NCBI GenBank assembly: GCA_019636555.1 | Contig: JAHBXH010000001.1 | Location: 1,708,928 to 1,772,927 of the forward strand | Source: Phycisphaeraceae bacterium | GTDB lineage: Bacteria > Planctomycetota > Phycisphaerae > Phycisphaerales > UBA1924 | Direction: 5' to 3' | Length of the DNA stretch: 64,000 bases | Shown: positions 41,806 to 47,804 of the stretch, piece by piece | How the letters are laid out: each line of letters starts with the position of its first letter | How positions within the stretch are numbered: position 1 is the first letter of the stretch | The notes under the pieces: model-generated | What the model was told of the DNA's origin: nothing | What the model saw: the letters and a program-made list of their open reading frames with translations, nothing else | Databases searched by the model: none | Program-made: the position numbers and the translations under genes

Positions 41806-42927
41806 CTACAAATCGCCCGCGATGGTTTCGATCGCGCGGGTCAGAACCCGTATCGACGCCAGGTATTCCGAGATCCGGATGTGCTCGTTCGGCGTGTGGT
41901 CGAGCGCGCTGTCGCCGGGTCCGTACGCGGCGATCGGGCAATTCCAAATCGGCGCGACGACGTTCATGTCGGATGTGCCGGTCTTGTGCTTCGGTGTCGG
42001 CTTCAAACCCTCGGCGCGGATCGCGCTCGTGAGCGCGCGAGCAACGGAGCCGCTGCGCTCCGCGACATGCGCGACTTCGTGGCCGGAGAAAGACCATCGC
42101 GCGCCGAGGAACGAATGCGAGGCGCGCAGGCAGAGATCGTCGATCTGCGCAGGGGCAATGCCGGGCGGCAAGCGAAAGCCCAGCGTGAGCGATGCGCGAT
42201 CGGTGACGCCGTCGTGGGAGGAATTCATGGATCGCAGCTTCGCCTGCACGCGATCGAACACGCGCTGCGCGCCCGGCGTCAATTGCTCGGCGGCTTCACG
42301 CACCCGCGACCAGATTTCGAAGGCGATCTCGCTCGCTGTTTGCTCGGGACCGGCCGAATGCGATGAACTCGTTTCGACGTCGAGCCATGCAATCACGCGG
42401 CCCTTGTAGCCGAGAGTCACGCCCTCGGCGCCGCTGGGTTCGCCGATGATGCACGCATCGGCGCGGTACGTCGCGCACGCGAACCGAGCGCCCTTCGAAG
42501 TTGCCGATTCTTCTTCGGTCGCGCCGATCACGCGAACGCGAACGCCGGGCGGAAGGGTCGCCCGTGCCGCGGCGATGGTGAACGCCGCCAGCGGTCCCTT
42601 CGCATCGACCGCGCCGCGTCCGAAGAACAAGTCGCCTTCGCGCCGGACCGGAACATCGCCGGGAACGGTATCGATGTGCCCGAGCAGCACGATCTCCCTT
42701 ACGGATGGAGAAAGGTCGCCCCGCACGCCGACAGCGCTCCCGCTCGGATCGATCTCGGTCTCGAAACCGAGCGCCGCCATCCGGGTTGCGAGTAACTCGG
42801 AACACGCGCGCTCCTGTGTGCTCACGCTCGGAGTTCGAACCAGATCGACAAGCAGCGCGACGGCTTCCTCGTCGGACATTGGTGGCCGGGCTGTGGTCGG
42901 CTTCGGAGTTGCGAGTGGGACGCTCAT
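41806..42927 (-). CDS. lysK: LysW-lysine (or LysW-ornithine) hydrolase
   Basis: 373 residues, M20 metallopeptidase. Metal ligands appear as LLGHIDTVPG, GRGAVDAKGPLA and TEEESATSKGA (catalytic Glu pair). IIGEPSG and the C-terminal DHTPNEHIRISEYL complete the family. In the LysW pathway this enzyme releases the finished amino acid from the LysW carrier. It is the last gene of lysW-X-Y-Z-K, overlapping lysZ by ATGA. The family also includes bifunctional enzymes acting on ornithine; the lysine-rich leader argues for lysine here. Confidence 0.9.
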   Translation of the reverse strand: MSVPLATPKPTTARPPMSDEEAVALLVDLVRTPSVSTQERACSELLATRMAALGFETEIDPSGSAVGVRGDLSPSVREIVLLGHIDTVPGDVPVRREGDLFFGRGAVDAKGPLAAFTIAAARATLPPGVRVRVIGATEEESATSKGARFACATYRADACIIGEPSGAEGVTLGYKGRVIAWLDVETSSSHSAGPEQTASEIAFEIWSRVREAAEQLTPGAQRVFDRVQAKLRSMNSSHDGVTDRASLTLGFRLPPGIAPAQIDDLCLRASHSFLGARWSFSGHEVAHVAERSGSVARALTSAIRAEGLKPTPKHKTGTSDMNVVAPIWNCPIAAYGPGDSALDHTPNEHIRISEYLASIRVLTRAIETIAGDL

Positions 42928-43745
42928 TCGATAACGGTTCCAACACCCTGGAGCGCCTGAGAGATGGGGTTTTCTCTTCGCGCATCGCCGATGATCACGC
43001 GACGGACACCCGCGTCGAGCGCTTCGCCCGCGCCGAGCACCTTCTTCTTCATGCGCCCTTGTGCCGCGGACTGCGCCGACTCGATCTGCGACTTGGGCAG
43101 GCGGTCGATCAGCGACGATTCATCCGGGAACTTCGCGAGCAGGCCCGGCACGTTGCTGAGCAGCAAGAGGTCTTGCGCGTTGAGCGCCGCAGCCGTCATT
43201 GCCGCGGCACGATCGGCATCGACGTTGATCGGCTCGCCCTCGAAACTCACGGCGGGGGGCGAAAGCACGGGTGTAAAGCCGGCATCGAGCAATTGACGCA
43301 GCAGCGCCGCGTTGACTTCGCTCACGGTTCCGGTGAAGTCATCGCGCACGACGGTCACGCGCCCGTCGATGACGGCCCGAATCGCGGCCTTGCGCTCGCC
43401 TCGCCACGTGCCGCCGTCCATCCCGGAGAGTCCGATCGCGCGAACGCCGTTTCGCCCGAGCTGTTCGACGATCTGCTGATTGAGCAATCCGCGGCAGGCC
43501 ATCTGCATGATCTCGAGCGTGCGGCGATCCGTGCGCCGGCTCGTGTGGCCGCTCGGACTGGTGATGAACTGCGATGGGTGGCCGAGCGCGATTGCGAGTT
43601 CGTTGGTGTGATCGGAACCGCCGTGCACGATGACGAGGCGCTGGTCTCGCGAGATGAGTTCGGCCGCATCGCGGCAGAAAGGGCCGGGTTCCTTGCCGAC
43701 GCTGCCGCCGAGCTTGACCACGGTGATGTCTGAGTGGGTTGACAT
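42924..43745 (-). CDS. lysZ: LysW-aminoadipate kinase
   Basis: 273 residues of the amino-acid kinase fold (N-acetylglutamate kinase relatives). VVKLGGSVGKEPGP is the phosphate-binding start, VIVHGGSDHTNELA the substrate loop, and the C-terminal half has NVDADRAAAMTAAAL and LLLSNVPGLLA with RMKKKVLGAGEAL near the end, as in LysZ. It phosphorylates the side-chain carboxylate of LysW-bound alpha-aminoadipate. It lies 3 bp after lysY and overlaps lysK. Confidence 0.92.
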   Translation of the reverse strand: MSTHSDITVVKLGGSVGKEPGPFCRDAAELISRDQRLVIVHGGSDHTNELAIALGHPSQFITSPSGHTSRRTDRRTLEIMQMACRGLLNQQIVEQLGRNGVRAIGLSGMDGGTWRGERKAAIRAVIDGRVTVVRDDFTGTVSEVNAALLRQLLDAGFTPVLSPPAVSFEGEPINVDADRAAAMTAAALNAQDLLLLSNVPGLLAKFPDESSLIDRLPKSQIESAQSAAQGRMKKKVLGAGEALDAGVRRVIIGDARRENPISQALQGVGTVIE

Positions 43746-43748
43746 AGA

Positions 43749-44795
43749 TCAGATCGGGTGAAGGCCGGTGAAGGTGAGTCCCTGACTTTCATCGAAGCCG
43801 CACATGAGGTTCATGCACTGGACGGCGGAACCCGCGGCGCCCTTCATCAGATTATCGATTGCGGAGAGGACAACGATGCGATCCGAGTTGGGGTCGCACT
43901 CGAAGCCGACATCGCAGTAGTTGGTGCCCGCGAGAATCTTCGGTTCGGGATAGCGATGGATGCCCGATCGATCCTTCACGAGACGCACGAACGGTTCCTT
44001 GCCGTACGCCTCGCGGAAGAGCTTCCAAAGCGCCTTTTCTTCGACGCGTTGAGTAGGGGTGACGTGCGCCGTGCAGAGAACACCCCGCACGAGCTCGACC
44101 GAGGTGATGCTCATGTGCAGGTCGAACGCACCATGCAGATCCATCAGTTCCTGGCGCACTTCGGCCTGGTGGCGGTGGCCGGTGGGTGCGAAGGAGCGCA
44201 CGCTGCCGGAGCGCTCGGGGTGGTGGCTCGACGGGCTGGATGCGTTGCCGGCTTCGGAGGAACCGACCTTGAGATCGGCGACGACGGACTTGATGAGCCC
44301 CGCGCGCGCCAGCGGCAGAAGCGCGAGGTTGATCGCGGTCGCGTTGCAGCCGACGCCGCTGGCGAGCTTCGCCCCGGCGAGTTGCGAACGCCGGAGTTCG
44401 GGCAATCCGTAGACGAATCGGTCGAGCCACGCCGGAGAAGGATGCGGTTCGTCGTACCAGCGCTGGTACTGCGCGGCGTCGCGCAGGCGGAAATCTGCCG
44501 AGAGATCGATCACGCGCTGCGCCAGCGAGGTGAAGCGCTCGATCTTGCCGCTCGCTTCTCCGTGCGGCATGCAGAGGAAGAGCACATCACACGGTTCGAG
44601 CTGATCGGGCGAGGAAAACTGGAGTGTCGTTCGGCCGCGCAGGTTCGGGTGCACGCTGTAGACGTAGTTCCCTGTCTGCTGGCGCGAGGTGATCTGCGAA
44701 ACCGTGACGCCGGGATGATCAAGGAGCAGGCGAAGAACCTCGCCTCCTCCGTAACCGGAGCCGCCGACGATCGAAACTCGGAGTGGCGAACTCAT
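43749..44795 (-). CDS. lysY: LysW-aminoadipyl-phosphate reductase
   Basis: 348 residues. The NADP-binding start VSIVGGSGYGGGEVLRLLLDHP and the catalytic Cys in ASGVGCNATAINLALLPL identify the N-acetyl-glutamyl-phosphate reductase family. GFECDPNSDRIVVLSAIDNLMKGAAGSAVQ is the C-terminal signature. Its place between lysX and lysZ assigns it to LysY, which reduces the acyl phosphate to the semialdehyde on LysW. The aminotransferase LysJ needed next is not in this operon; a general aminotransferase elsewhere must supply it. Confidence 0.93.
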   Translation of the reverse strand: MSSPLRVSIVGGSGYGGGEVLRLLLDHPGVTVSQITSRQQTGNYVYSVHPNLRGRTTLQFSSPDQLEPCDVLFLCMPHGEASGKIERFTSLAQRVIDLSADFRLRDAAQYQRWYDEPHPSPAWLDRFVYGLPELRRSQLAGAKLASGVGCNATAINLALLPLARAGLIKSVVADLKVGSSEAGNASSPSSHHPERSGSVRSFAPTGHRHQAEVRQELMDLHGAFDLHMSITSVELVRGVLCTAHVTPTQRVEEKALWKLFREAYGKEPFVRLVKDRSGIHRYPEPKILAGTNYCDVGFECDPNSDRIVVLSAIDNLMKGAAGSAVQCMNLMCGFDESQGLTFTGLHPI

Positions 44796-45715
44796 GCAAC
44801 TCCCAACCCCGCGGCGGCGGGCACGGGCGAACGGGCGTGCGAGACGCGGTTCACGCTCTGCTTCTCGGCAATGCCGAGCACATAGTCGATCATCCGACCG
44901 GGAATGTCAACGCCGGTCGTCGCGATGGAGTTGCGGAACTCCATCGTGTGATTGACTTCGCTCACGAGCACGCGGCCGTCGGAGGATTCGAGAAGGTCGA
45001 TTGCGAGCAGCGCGCCGGCGTTGCCCGCCATCGCGCGCGCGGTGCGCCGGCAGAGATCATCGATCGCCGGCAGAATCGCGAAGCCCGCGGCCTGACCACC
45101 CCGCGCGGTGTTGGTGATCCAGTGCTCGCTCCGCCGCTCGATCGCCGCGATCGGCGATGTACCGACGACGAACACCCGCAGGTCGCGACCGGGCTTGTCG
45201 ACGTGTTCTTGAATGTAAAAAACCCCGTGCTGCACGGAACCGAGCGTGGACTTGTGCTCCACGATCGCTTCCGCGGCATCGCGATCGTTCACCCGGGCAA
45301 GCAATCTTCCCCACGAACCGACCGCCGGCTTGAGCACCACCGGATAGCCCATTTCCTCGATAGCCTCGAGCGCGGTTTCGGGGTCGACTGCTACCCGAAC
45401 GCGCGGAGTGGCGATGCCGTTGCGGGCGAGGATGAGCGAAGTTGTGAGCTTGTCGCCGCAGGCTTCGATCACCGCGCTCGGGTTGATGCACGGGATGCCG
45501 AAGGACTCGAGCACGCGCACCGCGGTAACAGCCTGTGTCTGACTGACGCAGCGTTCGAAGACCGCGTCGAAGCGCTGCCAAGGCGTGGGATCGTGGATCT
45601 CGGCTTGGAACTTCGTGACGTCGAGCAATTCAAACTCGATGCCGCGGCGTTCGAATTCTTCGATCAGCAGGCGTTCTTCGACGCGGATGCGGGAGTGGAG
45701 GAAACCGATGCGCAT
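44792..45715 (-). CDS. lysX: LysW-alpha-aminoadipate ligase (ATP-grasp)
   Basis: 307 residues from ATG 45715, with GGAG six bases upstream (a longer open frame upstream is repeat-derived). RimK-like ATP-grasp features: VVLKPAVGSWGRLLARV (ATP-binding Lys), FYIQEHVDKPGRDLRVFVVG, NTARGGQAAGF and SEVNHTMEF (Mg-binding Glu/Asn). It joins the alpha-amino group of aminoadipate to the C-terminal Glu of LysW. It is separated from lysW by 110 bp containing two interspersed repeats and overlaps lysY by ATGA. Confidence 0.93.
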   Translation of the reverse strand: MRIGFLHSRIRVEERLLIEEFERRGIEFELLDVTKFQAEIHDPTPWQRFDAVFERCVSQTQAVTAVRVLESFGIPCINPSAVIEACGDKLTTSLILARNGIATPRVRVAVDPETALEAIEEMGYPVVLKPAVGSWGRLLARVNDRDAAEAIVEHKSTLGSVQHGVFYIQEHVDKPGRDLRVFVVGTSPIAAIERRSEHWITNTARGGQAAGFAILPAIDDLCRRTARAMAGNAGALLAIDLLESSDGRVLVSEVNHTMEFRNSIATTGVDIPGRMIDYVLGIAEKQSVNRVSHARSPVPAAAGLGVA

Positions 45716-45733
45716 GGGGGCTCCGGAAGACAA

Positions 45734-45765
45734 GTTCACCACAGAGGCACAGAGACACAGAAAGG
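45734..45765 (-). repeat. CCTCTGTG-family repeat, copy 3, in the lysW-lysX gap
   Basis: GTTCACCACAGAGG followed by CACAGAGACACAGAAAGG. On the minus strand it reads like the repeat at 40186. It lies inside the transcribed lys operon between lysW and lysX. Confidence 0.75.
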
Positions 45766-45779
45766 GGAAGGGTTTGAAA

Positions 45780-45819
45780 GACAAGAAGGCATCAAGGCAA
45801 GGGGCATCGAGGCATCGAG
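45780..45819 (-). repeat. GATGCCT-family repeat, copy 2, in the lysW-lysX gap
   Basis: AAGAAGGCATCAAGGC, GGGG, then CATCGAGGCATCGAG; reverse complement of the element at 37911-37955 with a few mismatches. It ends 7 bp from the lysW stop. Confidence 0.7.
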
Positions 45820-45825
45820 CGGGGA

Positions 45826-46020
45826 TTACTCGCCCCAGTCTTCCTGCACTTCGGGAGCGAGTTCGAGGCGAACGGGGTCGAGGCCGGTCACTTCGAGCTC
45901 TGCGTTGCAATCGGGGCAACGAACGACTTCGCCCTGAAGCGGACGGCGCACAAACGGAACGTTGCCTTCGCATTCGGGGCAGTTTGTCGAGGCGGACGCG
46001 GTGGTCGGGGAGGCGGACAT
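45826..46020 (-). CDS. lysW: Amino-group carrier protein LysW
   Basis: 64 residues from ATG 46020, with AAGGAG upstream. A four-Cys zinc ribbon (Cys14, 17, 35, 38 in NCPECEGN...RCPDCNAEL), an acidic surface (LDPVRLELAPEVQ) and the hallmark C-terminus EDWGE. The terminal Glu is the attachment point for alpha-aminoadipate. It protects the amino group and presents intermediates to LysX, LysZ, LysY and LysK, all encoded downstream. It is the first structural gene behind the attenuator. Confidence 0.96.
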   Translation of the reverse strand: MSASPTTASASTNCPECEGNVPFVRRPLQGEVVRCPDCNAELEVTGLDPVRLELAPEVQEDWGE

Positions 46021-46061
46021 GCTGAATCTCCTTGAAAAACCGGGGGAAAACTGGGGACAAG

Positions 46062-46094
46062 AAAAAAGCCGCGGGGTTTGGTTTTCCCGCGGCT
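46062..46094 (-). terminator. Intrinsic terminator in the lys operon leader
   Basis: On the minus strand AGCCGCGGG (46094-46086), a 10-nt loop, CCCGCGGCT (46075-46067), then a run of six T (46067-46062). It stands 41 bp before lysW with the promoter further upstream, so it can only act as a conditional (attenuating) terminator of the operon. Confidence 0.88.
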
Positions 46095-46177
46095 GCAAAA
46101 GCAGAGCGGGCCGGCAGTCGGCCGGCCCGGATACGTCAGTGGATCGAAGAGATCTCAACCGCGCGAAAGGGCCGCCG
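46086..46177 (-). promoter_or_regulatory. Attenuator RNA region with mutually exclusive hairpins
   Basis: Minus-strand segments. Segment 1 CGGCGGCCC (46177-46169) can pair, with one bulge, with segment 2 GGGCCGGCCG (46128-46119). Segment 2 can instead pair with segment 3 GCCGGCCC (46115-46108). Segment 3 with its extension CCCGC..CTGC (46110-46101) can instead pair with GCAG..GCGGG (46096-46086), which is the 5' arm of the terminator. So 1:2 favours 3:4 antitermination, while 2:3 frees the terminator. Pairings were read by eye, not folded. Confidence 0.65.
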
Positions 46178-46229
46178 ACAGGCTTTTTGCCTGTTTCGAT
46201 TTGCCCAATTTGCTGCTGGTGAGTGTCAT
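46155..46229 (-). CDS. Lysine-rich leader peptide of the lys operon
   Basis: 24 codons, ATG 46229 to TGA 46155. Residues 5-16 read SSKLGKSKQAKS, with Lys at positions 7, 10, 12 and 15, all encoded by AAA in an otherwise GC-rich region. An internal hairpin ACAGGC/GCCTGT (46194-46178) spans Lys12 to Leu17. Segment 1 of the attenuator lies at codons 18-21, just past the Lys codons, so a ribosome stalled on them leaves it free to pair. No strong Shine-Dalgarno precedes the ATG, the main weakness of the call. Confidence 0.7.
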   Translation of the reverse strand: MTLTSSKLGKSKQAKSLSAALSRG

Positions 46230-46259
46230 GCGCGTTCTATCGGCGAATTTCGGACGGCA

Positions 46260-46288
46260 ATACAAGGCGCGTTTCCCGCCGGGGTCAA
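46260..46288 (-). promoter_or_regulatory. Promoter of the lys operon
   Basis: TTGACC (46288-46283), a 17-bp spacer, TTGTAT (46265-46260) on the minus strand. The -35 matches consensus at five of six bases. A start near 46253 gives about 24 nt before the leader peptide ATG. It lies in the 369-bp divergent space shared with the PTS operon; no other feature is seen in the rest of that space. Confidence 0.6.
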
Positions 46289-46389
46289 GTGCCCAAAGGG
46301 GCCAGGACAAGCAACATTCGCGGGCTGGCGTCGGTTGGTTTCGGTAGACTGGGCCACTTTCCAAACCCCGCTGGTGGCTTTCAATCCGC

Positions 46390-47481
46390 ATGATCACCGA
46401 CTTTTTCAAACAACTCCGTCAGCATCTGCTCACCGGAGTTTCCTACGCCATTCCGTTTGTTGCCTGCGGCGGCATTCTGATTGCCGCGGCGTTGGCGTTC
46501 GCGCCTTCCAATCCCGAGTCGCACGCGCCCGATCCGAGCACCGTTCCGGCGCTGATGTTCCTGCTCAAAATCGGAGTGCTCTCGTTCAAGCTGATGCTGC
46601 CGATCCTGGCGGCGTACATCGCCTATTCGATCGCGGGAAAGCCGGGCTTGGTGCCGGGGGCGATCGGCGGGTTTTTGTGCAACGACCTGCGCGTGCTCGC
46701 GTTTTTCCCGCAGCCGGGAGAGAAGGAGTTGAGCGCCGGATTTCTCGGCGCAATCGTCGCGGGTCTGCTTGCCGGGTATCTCGTCGCGCTGATCAAGAAA
46801 GTGCCTACGCATCGGCTGATCAAGCCGGTAATGCCGATTTTGATTATCCCGATCGTGTCGTCGTTGATCGTGAGCGCGACGATGATCTTGCTGCTCGGCC
46901 CGCCAATCGTGGACCTTATGGACTGGTTGACGGTTCATTTAAAGGAGATGCAGACAGGAAACGCGATTCTGCTCGCAGCGGTGATCGGTGCGATGATCGC
47001 GTTCGACATGGGCGGGCCGGTGAACAAGGTTGCATTCTTCTTTTCGGCAGGTTTGATTGCGAAGGGGAATTTCCTGCCGATGGGGGCGTGCGCGGTCGCG
47101 ATCTGCACGCCGCCGCTCGGCATGGGGCTTGCAACGCTGCTCTCACGCCGGCTCTGGTCGGAAGAGGAGCGCGATTCGGGCCTCGCGGCGCTCGGCATGG
47201 GCACGATCGGGATCACGGAGGGCGCGATCCCGTTTGCTGCGGCAGATCCGCTGCGGGTGATCCCGTGCCTGATGGCGGGTTCGATGGTCGGGGCGGTGAT
47301 CGCGATGCTCGCTAGAGTGGGGAATCACGCGCCGCACGGCGGGCCGATCGTTCTGCCCGTGATCGACAATCGCATGATGTACGTGGTCGCGATCATCGCG
47401 GGGACGGTGACGACGGCGCTGCTCATCAATCTCTTGAAGTCGTTTTCGAAGCGGAAGGGTGCGCCGGAGGAACTGGCATGA
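46390..47481 (+). CDS. PTS fructose-type permease component EIIC
   Basis: 363 residues with about nine membrane helices. It starts FFKQLRQHLLTGVSYAIPFVACGGILIAAALA and contains IAFDMGGPVNKVAFFFSAGLI and GMGTIGITEGAIPFAAADPLRVIPCL, the hallmark loops of fructose/mannitol-class EIIC with the substrate-binding GITE motif. It imports a sugar (fructose or a relative) while EIIB phosphorylates it. It overlaps the EIIB gene by four bases. EIIC and EIIB are separate here, unlike FruA of enteric bacteria. Confidence 0.92.
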   Translation: MITDFFKQLRQHLLTGVSYAIPFVACGGILIAAALAFAPSNPESHAPDPSTVPALMFLLKIGVLSFKLMLPILAAYIAYSIAGKPGLVPGAIGGFLCNDLRVLAFFPQPGEKELSAGFLGAIVAGLLAGYLVALIKKVPTHRLIKPVMPILIIPIVSSLIVSATMILLLGPPIVDLMDWLTVHLKEMQTGNAILLAAVIGAMIAFDMGGPVNKVAFFFSAGLIAKGNFLPMGACAVAICTPPLGMGLATLLSRRLWSEEERDSGLAALGMGTIGITEGAIPFAAADPLRVIPCLMAGSMVGAVIAMLARVGNHAPHGGPIVLPVIDNRMMYVVAIIAGTVTTALLINLLKSFSKRKGAPEELA

Positions 47482-47777
47482 AGATCATCGGAGTGACGGC
47501 GTGTCCGACGGGGATCGCGCACACCTACATGGCGGCGGAGAATCTCGAGAAGGCGGCGAAGGCCGCGGGCCATCAGATCAAGATGGAAACGCAGGGTGCA
47601 ATGGGGATCGAGAACGAACTGAGCGCGGCGGACGTACGAAACGCGGATGTCGTGATCTTCGCCGTGGATATCGAGGTCGAAAAGAAGGAGCGATTCGACG
47701 GCAAGAAGGTCATCAAGGTCGGGGTCGCGGAGGCGATCAAGAATCCCGGCGCCGTGCTCGCCCGGGCGATCGGATAA
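47478..47777 (+). CDS. PTS fructose-type EIIB
   Basis: 99 residues, a complete single domain. MKIIGVTACPTGIAHTYMAAE holds the phosphocysteine Cys9 followed by the HT motif. It ends at KNPGAVLARAIG. It passes phosphate from EIIA to the sugar bound in EIIC. It overlaps EIIC by four bases and lies 27 bp before the fused phosphotransferase gene. Confidence 0.93.
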   Translation: MKIIGVTACPTGIAHTYMAAENLEKAAKAAGHQIKMETQGAMGIENELSAADVRNADVVIFAVDIEVEKKERFDGKKVIKVGVAEAIKNPGAVLARAIG

Positions 47778-47804
47778 GGCGAGCCTGCGCTGCGAGAGAA
47801 TCCC

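Noticed and set aside
44792-46060. A 422-codon version of LysX starting upstream of ATG 45715
   Set aside because: The extra N-terminal part reads through lysW's antisense frame and two interspersed repeats; the family start MRIGFLHSR is at 45715 with a good ribosome site.
46062-46288. Lysine riboswitch or T-box in the lys leader
   Set aside because: The leader of about 190 nt lacks the five-helix lysine riboswitch layout and the T-box sequence; the Lys-rich ORF with competing hairpins explains the region better.
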